Source: Microbacteriaceae bacterium
GTDB lineage: Bacteria; Actinomycetota; Actinomycetes; Actinomycetales; Microbacteriaceae
Reading direction: 5' to 3'
Length of the DNA stretch: 64,000 nt
Assembly (NCBI GenBank): GCA_009780695.1
Contig: WQZN01000003.1
Coordinates: 124,001 to 188,000 of the forward strand
Numbering within the stretch: the first letter of the stretch is position 1; each line of letters begins with the position of its first letter. Made by a program: the position numbers and the translations under genes. Positions 56,214-64,000 of this stretch are shown here, in pieces. The notes beneath the pieces were generated by a model, which saw only the letters and a list, made by a program, of their open reading frames with translations, searched no databases and was not told the origin of the DNA.

Positions 56214-57238
56214 GTATGGCTCCGGGGGATGAGCGGTGGGGGAGGCGAAGCGTCGTAGCGAGGCAGTCGTGGGAGCCTGCCGGGGAGATGGCTCAGCGGA
56301 TGTCGGAGGAACGTCCACGGAGACGTACCCGAGCCGGCATCCAATGCGCCCTGAGGGCGTTCGATCAGCCCGAGCACGGTGCCGGCCTTCCGTACGGGTG
56401 CACCCATCCAGTAACTGAGGAACGGGCCGGTCGAGTGACGGTTCCACCCGAGGACTTCGCGCAGGTCTGCGGGGTCGAGCAGATGGGAAGAGCCGAGCTC
56501 TGCGAGCGCGATCTGCTTCCTTGCATCGCGTGAGGCGGTTTCGTGGAACTCGGGCCACAACTCGCGCGTTCGGATGGACACCGATGAGCCGAGCGCCCCG
56601 ACGGACACCTCAGGCCCGTAGACCGCGGTGTCGGTGCCTTCGGCAGCGGCGTACACGACGGCCGTCGAGAGGAGATTAGAGACCACGCGACGTGCCGACC
56701 GGATCAGACCGAGCACTCGACCGAGGAACTCCGGGTCGCGGCGTGAGCCCGCGCTGACCACGGTGTGACCGTAACGCGTCCAAGCGCGTAGTTTCTCGGG
56801 ATCGTCCAGGTCCTCCGGGTGGAGACAGACGATCGACGGTCCTTCAGCCTCTTCGAGTTGACGTGCGAAGGCGTCCTCATCTTTGGAGAGCTTGACCAGT
56901 CGCGTGTCATGGACGGGGAATGCTACGGCTTGGGCATCCGGTGATATGTCGGAGGACGCGAGGTGATCGCCGAGACACTCCCGGAGGTAGAGATAGGGAG
57001 CTCCGATCGCGGTCGTCGGAAACGGATCCTCCCTCGGGGACCAGCCTCGAGACGTGTGGCTCCAGACGAAACGACGGGCGCTGCTCCGCAACCGTGCGAA
57101 ATCAGCGAAATGGACCAGCGTCGGTGAGGCGACCGTCCAACCGTGTTGAACGAGCCCGTCGATGTGGCGTATCGAGGTGAGGCCGGCGTAGCGGGCAAGC
57201 GCTGCGCTGTGTCCGTAATAGTGGTTCTGGATATCCAT
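56210..57238 (-). CDS. Hypothetical glycan-cluster protein, possibly GT-B-like
   Basis: 342 residues. Not recognised as a named family. The stretch ARRVVSNLLSTAVVYAAAEG then TDTAVYGPEV resembles the C-terminal nucleotide-binding half of GT-B glycosyltransferases that act on capsule or teichoic-type polymers. The C-terminal 60 residues are rich in Pro and Arg. It overlaps the next gene and is 28 bases after the large transferase gene, so it belongs to the same operon. Confidence 0.65.
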   Translation of the reverse strand: MDIQNHYYGHSAALARYAGLTSIRHIDGLVQHGWTVASPTLVHFADFARLRSSARRFVWSHTSRGWSPREDPFPTTAIGAPYLYLRECLGDHLASSDISPDAQAVAFPVHDTRLVKLSKDEDAFARQLEEAEGPSIVCLHPEDLDDPEKLRAWTRYGHTVVSAGSRRDPEFLGRVLGLIRSARRVVSNLLSTAVVYAAAEGTDTAVYGPEVSVGALGSSVSIRTRELWPEFHETASRDARKQIALAELGSSHLLDPADLREVLGWNRHSTGPFLSYWMGAPVRKAGTVLGLIERPQGALDAGSGTSPWTFLRHPLSHLPGRLPRLPRYDASPPPPLIPRSHT

Positions 57239-57266
57239 GCGGTACCGGCGACTCAGTCTTCGTCAC

Positions 57267-60200
57267 TCAGGATCCGTAGCCGAAGATCGTGTTCCGATAT
57301 CCGGGGACCTCATACGGAACCAGGTCGTGCGGCGAGTTCGCAAGGCGGAAGAGCCCGGCCTCGACGTCGTCGAGCGTCTCTTCGTGACCGGGGACAGGGA
57401 TGACGTAGGTCGGCCTGTTGAGCGCCGCGGCCTCCCACAGGGAGGTGGAGAAGGTGCCGACGCAGATGGCGGACTGCTGGATGGTCGTCAGCGTGTCCTC
57501 GGGGGCGATCGTGACGGCGCCGGAAAGGCCCGCTGCGGCGAGTTCTCGTTCCATGATCGGTCGTTGTGCGGGATGCGGAGCGATGACGACCTTGAGCTCG
57601 CTGCGCTCGCGCACCAGATCCTGAACGAACGCGAGGATCCGACGAAGCACCCGCGGCTGGGAGATCACGCAGACATCCCACTTCGGGTCACCCGGATCGC
57701 GCTCCGCCGCGGCAGCGAACTCGGGCTGCTGGCGCGGAACGACGACATGCTCTTCGTAGACGTTGGTGCGGGCAGCCCAATAGTCCGACCAGGTGTAGAA
57801 ACGCGATGCGCCGTAATGAGGACGTGCGCCGAACCAGAAGCTCGGAGCGTAGCGACTGGTGAGCGCGTACTGGATGTCAGAGACGACGGCGCCCGATCGG
57901 CTGGCTGCGGCCGCGATGCCGGCCCACCAATGACTCGACGCGATCAGTACCTCTTCCGGCTGGACGCGCTCGAAGACCGGGGTGAAGAAATCGCGCTCAT
58001 CGATGAACTTGAGCAGACGGCTTCGCAGATGGCTGCCGAGATCGACCTTGATGCCGAGCGCCTTTCCCAGGGCGTCCTCGAACGGTCGGGCGTCGACCTC
58101 GGGTGCGCGCAGCTGGGTCCAACGCCGTCGCCAGCCCTGTCGCCACTGGTTGAACTCGTGGAACGGGTACACCAGGTTGGTGTCATTGACCTCCGGATAG
58201 CCCCCCACTTCGGGCTGCACGACGAAAAGGGTCTCGTTGTCCCGGTACGCGGCCGTCCGGTAACCGCTCTGGCCGCGTCGGGCGTAGTCGAACACGACGC
58301 GTCGGGACGGCGATGCGGTCGTCAGCCGCTTGGGCCCCGTGTAGACATCGTTCACCGGTGCACCGATGGCGTCATTCTTGCCCCAGATGCCCGCAGCCTC
58401 GGCCAGCTGGATGATCAGCGCAGAACGACCCAGCTCCCAGACGTGAATGCCGTCACGTGTTGTGATGTCGAACAATCCGTGCTCGCGCTCCGCCGCGCAG
58501 ATCCGTTCGAAGAACTCCGCGTAGCTGAATGGTGCTGTGATGCGGCGCTCGCCGACGGCATCCCTCAGCAGCAGCCAGTCGTATTCGCCGCTGATGCTTA
58601 CGGTCGGCCGCGTCGTGGATCCCGCATTCCTGACTTGTACACCACCAGGCCGGTTGATCGGAGTTCCGAAGTTGTCGACCCCCGAGGTCGTGGGGAACAC
58701 CGGATGCCGGGTGATCTCGCACCGCGCAGGTGCGGGGGTGTTGGTGGCGAGCCGTTGGATGGTCAGCCGCGTCGCGTTCTTGCTGATCGATGCAGCCATG
58801 CCGCCCAGCGACCTCATCGTCGCCTTGGGGAGCCCTGCGGCCTGCAGGAGACTGTTCTGCGGGGGAGCCGCGGTCGGGGCTGATCGCGGCGCGTCTGCCG
58901 GCTCCGAGGCTGTCGGCGCCGCCTGCTGTACGGTCGCTGCAGTCGCCGGATCGCGGTGCGATGCGGTGCGAGCGGACGCAGCGAGTTGACGGATCTTCCA
59001 CGCCACATCGCGAGGTGCGTTCCGAGCAAGGGACCCGAAAACGGAAGCCAGTTCAGCGGTACTGGGGCGTTTGGAGCCGCCGAGGTTCGCGAAGATGGTG
59101 TCTTCCACCGCGGGCGTCCCCGAACCGTAGTCGGCGTCGCTCCGAAGATAGGGCAGCACTTCGAAGCCGCCACCCGCAGTCGTATTCGCCAGGTAATGCC
59201 GCGCGCCTCCGTGCGTCGTCGTATACGAGACGACTTCGTTCCCCTCGGCGTGGAGTTCGATCTTGGTTCCGGTGGGCAGTCGCGTCACGACCGGGGAGGT
59301 GACGCGCTTCCCGTTGTCGATCTGGACGTCATGGAGTTCGAGCTCGGACGACACGAAGATCTCGTGCACCGTGCGCCCCCGGAGGTGACGCACTCCGTGG
59401 CTGATCGCATCGAGCGCGATCTCTTCCTGCTCATCGGTTGCGAAGAGCCCGGTGAGGTCGAGGCGATGGGCGGGGGAGCCGAGCAGTCGGCGATATTGCT
59501 CGACCACAGCTTCCGTGCTGAACCGTTCGTCGAAGATCTCGCGTGCTCGGCGCCCGAACGCGGCCCTCAGGGCGGCATCAGCGGCGAGCCGGGACAGACG
59601 GTCTGCCAGCAGGTCGACGTCTCCGACGGGAACGATGTATCCCGAGTTGTCGTCCTCGATCACGTCGCGCGGCCCGAAATCGAAATCGAAGGCAACAGCC
59701 GGAAGGCTATGAACGCCTGCTTCGATCAGCGGGTAGCCGAACCCTTCAGAGAGGGACGTCATGAGGACGATGTCGGCCGTGGAATAGATGTCGGATTCGG
59801 ACCCGAATCCGGGCATGTGCACACGGTCGGCGAGATTCAGCGACTCGATGAGCTGTTGCACGGCGATGTAGTACGGATTGAGCCGGTTCACGTTGCCCCA
59901 GAGGGTGAGCTCGACCTTGTCGTCCTCGACGAGCGCGAGCGCGCGAATGGCGTCGAGCTGGTTCTTGCGGTGTTGGATGGACGCAGGGAGCGCGACATTG
60001 ATGCGGTCGTGATTCGCCGGCTCGACAATCGCGGTACCCGTCCCCGGCAGGTTGGGGATGAACACCACGTCCGACTCGGCGAAGGTCGGTATGAACTGAG
60101 CGCGCAGACCATTGGACACGGTCTGCAGCTTGTCGATCGAACTGCGCGACTCCATCAGCATCTTCCAGAGCCCGTCGTGGAAGTGGTAGTCGTTGTGGAT

Positions 60201-60623
60201 CTGCAGCACGGTCTTGGCGCGGCGGGGCTGCCCGTCGATCGCGTGATTGAAGACATACGCCGGGATCGGGGCCGTGAAGACGATGGTGTCGTCTTCGGTA
60301 AGCGCCGCGTTGATCTGGCGCAGTGCAGCCAACTGGTTCTCCGTGTACTCGAACCGGGTGGCGGCGAGAGTCCCGTGGAACACTGGGTGGTAATTGCGAT
60401 GCAGTAGTCGGCCGCCCTCGGCCGGGAGGGTCTGCAGCGCGTAGACGGGGACGTCCAGGTCAAGTGCCCACCCGGGGATCGCGCGCCCTGCGCCGTCAGC
60501 GGTGCCGAGGAAGCTGAGGACCGCAACCGGGTACCCGGCTCGATGCAGTGCGTTCGTGGTCTCCACGACCGACTTGTGATAACCGCTCGGACCGGCAAGC
60601 TCGTTGACGCAGATCAAGATCAT
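57267..60623 (-). CDS. Large two-module glycosyltransferase (GT4-like N-terminus, capsule-type C-terminus)
   Basis: 1118 residues. Residues 1 to about 375 form a GT-B enzyme with NELAGPSGYHKSVVETTNALH, SIQHRKNQLDAI and the EX7E motif EGFGYPLIEAG, most like TarM/GtfA-type GT4. The middle, about 380-660, has no assignable domain and a low-complexity Ala/Pro/Thr linker near 540-600. The C-terminal 350 residues are a second GT-B-like module (VIAPHPAQRP then CVGTFSTSLWEAAALNRPTY), as in capsule or glycerophosphotransferase-type enzymes. A fused polymerising or chain-building enzyme is plausible; activity unproven. Sequence is less GC-rich than the core genome. Confidence 0.75.
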   Translation of the reverse strand: MILICVNELAGPSGYHKSVVETTNALHRAGYPVAVLSFLGTADGAGRAIPGWALDLDVPVYALQTLPAEGGRLLHRNYHPVFHGTLAATRFEYTENQLAALRQINAALTEDDTIVFTAPIPAYVFNHAIDGQPRRAKTVLQIHNDYHFHDGLWKMLMESRSSIDKLQTVSNGLRAQFIPTFAESDVVFIPNLPGTGTAIVEPANHDRINVALPASIQHRKNQLDAIRALALVEDDKVELTLWGNVNRLNPYYIAVQQLIESLNLADRVHMPGFGSESDIYSTADIVLMTSLSEGFGYPLIEAGVHSLPAVAFDFDFGPRDVIEDDNSGYIVPVGDVDLLADRLSRLAADAALRAAFGRRAREIFDERFSTEAVVEQYRRLLGSPAHRLDLTGLFATDEQEEIALDAISHGVRHLRGRTVHEIFVSSELELHDVQIDNGKRVTSPVVTRLPTGTKIELHAEGNEVVSYTTTHGGARHYLANTTAGGGFEVLPYLRSDADYGSGTPAVEDTIFANLGGSKRPSTAELASVFGSLARNAPRDVAWKIRQLAASARTASHRDPATAATVQQAAPTASEPADAPRSAPTAAPPQNSLLQAAGLPKATMRSLGGMAASISKNATRLTIQRLATNTPAPARCEITRHPVFPTTSGVDNFGTPINRPGGVQVRNAGSTTRPTVSISGEYDWLLLRDAVGERRITAPFSYAEFFERICAAEREHGLFDITTRDGIHVWELGRSALIIQLAEAAGIWGKNDAIGAPVNDVYTGPKRLTTASPSRRVVFDYARRGQSGYRTAAYRDNETLFVVQPEVGGYPEVNDTNLVYPFHEFNQWRQGWRRRWTQLRAPEVDARPFEDALGKALGIKVDLGSHLRSRLLKFIDERDFFTPVFERVQPEEVLIASSHWWAGIAAAASRSGAVVSDIQYALTSRYAPSFWFGARPHYGASRFYTWSDYWAARTNVYEEHVVVPRQQPEFAAAAERDPGDPKWDVCVISQPRVLRRILAFVQDLVRERSELKVVIAPHPAQRPIMERELAAAGLSGAVTIAPEDTLTTIQQSAICVGTFSTSLWEAAALNRPTYVIPVPGHEETLDDVEAGLFRLANSPHDLVPYEVPGYRNTIFGYGS

Positions 60624-60714
60624 TCGAAGTAGTACTGCTTTCCTTCTCGGGATTCTCTGGCGGGCGCAGGCAGGTGAAGCCTATCCGCGATGTGTCCGGA
60701 TGCCCGGCGGGTGC

Positions 60715-61506
60715 TCAGATCCGGCTCTTCCGCAGCGCGCCTGCGGCGTTCACCGCCAGGTGGCCGAGCGCGCGCGGTGTGGACAGGCCCTCCTGGCGCA
60801 GGACCCGCCAGACCGCTTTGAGCGCCCGCCACCGGCTCGCAGAATGGGATCCCGGCTGGGCTGTTCTGTAGAGGGCTAGAGGCTCATCGAGGCCGACTGC
60901 CAGCCTGGTCTTCCGAATGACGTGCAGCCAGAGCGCCCAGTCCTCGGCGCCGGGGATGTCCGGCATCATGACCGGCCCGGTCTGCTCGAGGTCCACCAGC
61001 GCCGTCAAGCAGCCGATTGAGTTCCCGTCCAGCAGCTCGCGATAGGTCAGTCGGGCGGGTGCGTGTACGACGCGACCGTTCGGAGTGAACGCTGCGGCAG
61101 GTCCGGTGTAGGCCGCGTCGATACGGAAGTACGAGCTGAAGACCAGTGCGGCGCCACTGCGCTGCGCCTGGGCGAGCTGCTGCTCGAGCTTGCTGTGCAG
61201 CCAGAGATCGTCGGCATCGCAGAACGCGAGGTATCGGCCGCGGGCCGCGGCAATGCCCGTGTTCCTCGCAGCCGCGGGGCCGCCTCGCTTCGTTCGCGAG
61301 AGAAAGCGGACCCGGCTGTCGCCGTCTGCGAGCCCGCGAGCGACTTCTGCCGTGTCGTCGGTCGAGCCGTCATCGATGATGATCAGCTCACAGGAGCGCT
61401 CGGACTGATCAAGTACGCTTTGAGCCGAGTCACGCAGGGTCCGCGCACTGTTGAAGGTCGGCATGATCACCGAAACCAGGGGGTGCGTGTCCCGTTCGTT
61501 CGTCAC
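60715..61506 (-). CDS. GT2-family glycosyltransferase
   Basis: 263 residues from a GTG at 61506 (VTNERDTHPLVSVIMPTFNS); the longer frame upstream overlaps the ABC promoter region and is rejected. GT-A motifs: IMPTFNSARTLRDSAQSVLDQS, IIDDGSTDDTAEVA, and AFCDADDLWLHSKLEQQL with the DXD-like acidic cluster. First gene of the minus-strand glycosyltransferase operon. 92 bases from the next gene in the operon, divergent from the ABC-2 permease. Confidence 0.87.
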   Translation of the reverse strand: MTNERDTHPLVSVIMPTFNSARTLRDSAQSVLDQSERSCELIIIDDGSTDDTAEVARGLADGDSRVRFLSRTKRGGPAAARNTGIAAARGRYLAFCDADDLWLHSKLEQQLAQAQRSGAALVFSSYFRIDAAYTGPAAAFTPNGRVVHAPARLTYRELLDGNSIGCLTALVDLEQTGPVMMPDIPGAEDWALWLHVIRKTRLAVGLDEPLALYRTAQPGSHSASRWRALKAVWRVLRQEGLSTPRALGHLAVNAAGALRKSRI

Positions 61507-61600
61507 GACAAGAGATCGTAACGAGGAAGCGGAACTCCAAGATCCGCGCGGCCTGAACAGGCGGCCTGCGTGAAGGAACACAGCGAAAGAGGAACTGAGT

Positions 61601-62530
61601 TTGGCTGAAGCGAAGCCGGGGCTGGTTGTCGCTCCGCGCCTGAGTTCGGAGGAGTCAGGCGCTCTCGCCGCCCAATTCGGGCTCCATGAGATGGGTGTCC
61701 GGCCGCCGTTCGGTCGATACATTCGCGGGGTGTGGGGCCGGCGTTCCTTCATTTGGAACCTTGCCTCGTCGCGCGCGTATGTTCGCAATCAGGGCTCGTA
61801 CCTCGGCCAAGCCTGGACAGTGCTGCGCCCGATCCTCGACGCGGCGACGATGATCATCATCTTCGGCTTCATCTTCCACTCGAGTGCGCCCGGGATCCAG
61901 AATCGTGCGGCCTTCATCCTCATCGGCTCGTTCACGTATACCTTCTTCCAGCAGATCGTGATGGCCGGCATCGGTTCGATCAGCAGCGATCTGCAGCTCA
62001 TCCGTTCGCATCAGTTCCCGCGTGCCGTGGTGCCGCTCTCGACCGTGATGACCGAGACGGTCTTGTTCGGGCCGATTCTCATCGCAATGGTCATCCTTGT
62101 TCTCTTCACCGGGCTGCTGCCGGGTATGGGAGGCTTCGAGACGCCGCACTGGTCGTGGCTGCTGCTGCCGGTCGCTGCGGCTCTGCTCGCGATCTTCTCC
62201 GCCGGTGGCGCACTCTTCTTCGCGCGTATCGGGGCACGGACCCCTGACGTCGCGAACGTCGTCCCGTTCCTCCTTTCCCTCGGGCGGTTCGCGTCGGGCG
62301 CGACTTTCTCGATCGCCGGGCTGACCGGGCAGCACAGCTGGTTCCGACCGCTGCTGCTGCACCAACCGGTCCAGATCTTCCTCGAGCTCTTCCGTTCGGT
62401 CTTCGGCAACGAACCGCACATCCCCATGAGCAGCGCGCTCTGGCTTCAAGCGGGTGCGTGGGCCGTCGGCTTCTTCGCGCTCGGATTCATTTTCTTCTGG
62501 GGTGCAGAGGAGACTTACGGTCGTGACTGA
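61601..62530 (+). CDS. wzm: ABC-2-type polysaccharide export permease
   Basis: 309 residues from a TTG at 61601 with a gagga ribosome site 9 bases before it. The six membrane segments and the N-terminal amphipathic helix SYLGQAWTVLRPILDA are characteristic of TagG/Wzm permeases that export undecaprenyl-linked polysaccharides. Works with the ATPase at 62523, with which it overlaps by 8 bases. Exports the glycan assembled by the surrounding transferases. Confidence 0.88.
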   Translation: MAEAKPGLVVAPRLSSEESGALAAQFGLHEMGVRPPFGRYIRGVWGRRSFIWNLASSRAYVRNQGSYLGQAWTVLRPILDAATMIIIFGFIFHSSAPGIQNRAAFILIGSFTYTFFQQIVMAGIGSISSDLQLIRSHQFPRAVVPLSTVMTETVLFGPILIAMVILVLFTGLLPGMGGFETPHWSWLLLPVAAALLAIFSAGGALFFARIGARTPDVANVVPFLLSLGRFASGATFSIAGLTGQHSWFRPLLLHQPVQIFLELFRSVFGNEPHIPMSSALWLQAGAWAVGFFALGFIFFWGAEETYGRD

Positions 62531-63386
62531 CGATATCGACTACGAGATCGACGCCGAGGACCTGCCGAAGCGTGTAGAGCGGAAAGAACTCGGCTCACCG
62601 TCGGTCATCGTCGATGACGTGCACATCACCTATCGCGTCTTCGGAGCGAGAAGGGGTGGCACCACGCAGGCGAAGACATCCTTGATCAACCGGGCGATCA
62701 GTGCCGGGCGTCCTGACACCGGTCCGATCACCGAGGTGAAGGCCGTTCGCGGGGTGTCCTTCATCGCGCATCACGGGGAGTCCGTCGGGATCCTCGGCAC
62801 CAACGGCTCGGGCAAGTCGACGCTTCTTCGCGCGATCGCCGGTCTGCTTCCGCCGACCAAGGGACGAGTCTTCGTGTCGGCGGAGCCAGCGCTTCTCGGG
62901 GTGAATGCGGCTCTGCTGCCGCGGCTGACGGGCGAGCGGAATATCACTGTCGGCGGTCTGGCGCTCGGCCTCAATGCTCGCGAGGTGCGGGAGCGGACCC
63001 CCGCGGTGGCGGACTTCGCTGAGTTGGGTGACTTCCTCTATCTTCCGATGAGCTCCTACTCGTCCGGAATGGGGTCGCGCCTGCGCTTCGCGATCTCGAC
63101 GATGCAGACGCCTGACATCCTGATGATCGATGAGGCGCTGTCGACCGGCGATGCCTCGTTCCGCAAGAAGAGCACCGAGCGGATCGAGCAGATCCGTGAC
63201 GGTGCGGGCACCGTCTTCTTCGTTTCGCATTCGCTCGGCGCAGTGCGCGCGATGTGCACGCGCGCACTGTGGATCGAGAAGGGGCAGCTTGTAGCTGACG
63301 GTGATGTCGACGAGGTGTGCGACGCCTATCACGACTTCGTCCAGAACCGAACGAATGCTTCGGCAGGTGCGAACCTCAACCGGTGA
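62523..63386 (+). CDS. wzt: ABC transporter ATP-binding protein for polysaccharide export
   Basis: 287 residues from a GTG at 62523. About 40 residues precede the ATPase. Motifs: Walker A GTNGSGKSTLLRAI, signature SSYSSGMGSRLRFAI, Walker B DILMIDEALSTGD, and the switch His in FFVSHSLGAV. It ends soon after the ATPase fold and has no C-terminal carbohydrate-binding module of the long Wzt type, so it fits the TagH-short/Wzt-short class, where export is not gated by a chain-end modification. Confidence 0.88.
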   Translation: MTDDIDYEIDAEDLPKRVERKELGSPSVIVDDVHITYRVFGARRGGTTQAKTSLINRAISAGRPDTGPITEVKAVRGVSFIAHHGESVGILGTNGSGKSTLLRAIAGLLPPTKGRVFVSAEPALLGVNAALLPRLTGERNITVGGLALGLNAREVRERTPAVADFAELGDFLYLPMSSYSSGMGSRLRFAISTMQTPDILMIDEALSTGDASFRKKSTERIEQIRDGAGTVFFVSHSLGAVRAMCTRALWIEKGQLVADGDVDEVCDAYHDFVQNRTNASAGANLNR

Positions 63387-63401
63387 GGCCCCTGCGAACG
63401 G

Positions 63402-63436
63402 GAAGAAGCCCCTGGCCAACGGCCAGGGGCTTCTTC
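63402..63436. terminator. Bidirectional terminator between ABC exporter and aminotransferase genes
   Basis: Perfect 16-base stem gaagaagcccctggcc (63402-63417) with its complement (63421-63436) and a 3-base loop. Placed 16 bases after the ATPase stop and 23 bases from the stop of the convergent aminotransferase gene. Flanking strands show short T/A content only, but the compact loop and position make this the clearest terminator in the window. Confidence 0.9.
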
Positions 63437-63458
63437 AGTTGCTGCTTCGAGGCGGAAG

Positions 63459-64000
63459 TCAGCCCGTGACGGCCTTCCGAAGCGAGTCGATCACGAACTC
63501 GACGTCGCCGTCGGTGAGCCCGGGGAACATCGGCAGCGAGATCTCGCGGGCGTAGTAGTCCTCGGCCACGGGGCACATGCCTCGCTTGTAGCCGAGGTCT
63601 TCGAAGACCGGGTGCCAATATGCCGGGATGTAGTTGACCTGAACGCCGACACCCTGCTCACGCAGCGACTCGAAGATCTCGCGTCGGCGAGCAGCCGGTA
63701 CCCGCAGCGGGTACAGGTGCCATGCAGGGGCGGCGTTCGACGGAGCGAACGGGACCTCGACGTCGGCGATCTCCGCGAATGCGGCATCGTACGCGGCTTT
63801 AACCGCAGCGCGACGAGCGACGAACTGATCGAGGCGTTCGAGCTGACTGGTTCCGACCGCGCACAGCACATCGGGAAGGCGATAGTTGAGCCCGAACGAG
63901 TGGACCTCCTGATGCCAGGGGCCCTCATCGGGGTAGCGCATCAGCTCGCGCTCGCGTACCAGACCATGGTTCTTGAACGCTCGAGCCCGGGCGGCGAGCT
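63459..64000 (-). CDS. DegT/DnrJ/EryC1/StrS-family aminotransferase, PseC-like (5' end beyond window)
   Basis: C-terminal 180 residues only; the frame runs off the window end with no start. Readable residues include LAARARAFKNHGLVRE, GPWHQEVHSFGLNYRLPDVLCAVGTSQLERLDQFVARR and VQVNYIPAYWHP. These match the C-terminal part of PLP-dependent sugar aminotransferases, with closest resemblance to PseC-type enzymes that make amino-sugars for surface glycans. The catalytic Lys lies outside the window. It probably supplies a nucleotide-linked amino sugar to the cluster. Confidence 0.88.
   Translation of the reverse strand, partial: LAARARAFKNHGLVRERELMRYPDEGPWHQEVHSFGLNYRLPDVLCAVGTSQLERLDQFVARRAAVKAAYDAAFAEIADVEVPFAPSNAAPAWHLYPLRVPAARRREIFESLREQGVGVQVNYIPAYWHPVFEDLGYKRGMCPVAEDYYAREISLPMFPGLTDGDVEFVIDSLRKAVTG

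Overview
The window is high-GC chromosomal DNA from an actinobacterium, most likely a member of the Microbacteriaceae. The evidence is the very strong G/C third-position bias, the Sdh, Acc, LpdA, YhgE/Pip and BMP-type gene families, and the dense sprinkling of GGATGCC/GGCATCC words typical of that family. Nearly all of it is coding. No rRNA, tRNA or CRISPR array was recognised.

Layout. 0-4.6 kb: an incomplete-looking membrane protein, then the riboflavin operon (ribD-ribE-ribBA-ribH, minus strand) behind an FMN riboswitch. 4.6-9.5 kb: trpS, xthA, a YihY/BrkB membrane protein and ptsI. 9.6-10.8 kb: an accessory nuclease-like gene between palindromic repeats. 10.8-16.8 kb: sdhCDAB, corA and a GT4 glycosyltransferase, with manC divergent. 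18.1-30.6 kb: a nucleoside import and salvage region (BMP lipoprotein, ABC ATPase, two permeases, cdd, deoA, add, a lone EIIA, phosphohexomutase, purine nucleoside phosphorylase), interrupted by a second nuclease-like gene with four palindromes. 30.8-35 kb: a cysteine-less LpdA flavoprotein, and a YhgE/Pip membrane protein divergent from its probable TetR regulator. 35-50 kb: acyl-CoA carboxylase genes (accA, accE, accD, birA) and maf, mixed with a NarL-type two-component system, an RNA methyltransferase and purKE, with a third nuclease-like gene between accD and birA. 50.1-64 kb: a cell-surface glycan cluster (GtrA, two GT2, an epimerase, a five-gene minus-strand glycosyltransferase operon, an ABC-2 exporter and an aminotransferase cut by the window end).

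The most interesting signal is a recurring unit. Three genes (9727-10614, 25263-26186, 45769-46671) encode proteins of about 300 residues with an AbiEi-like N-terminal part and a DUF559/Vsr-like PD-(D/E)XK C-terminal part. Each is flanked on both sides by inverted repeats, and each gene has its own repeat sequence (families A, B and C). Family A also has a solo copy far from any such gene. Four more long near-perfect palindromes (D to G) lie in other intergenic gaps. This resembles the RAYT-REP relationship but with a nuclease-fold protein in place of a transposase. Mobility or homing is inferred, not shown.

Functionally, the central regions tie nucleoside uptake to purine and pyrimidine phosphorolysis and hexose-phosphate interconversion. 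The acc genes and birA supply a biotin-dependent acyl-CoA carboxylase. The manC/GT4 pair and the 50-64 kb cluster build mannose-containing and exported surface glycans.
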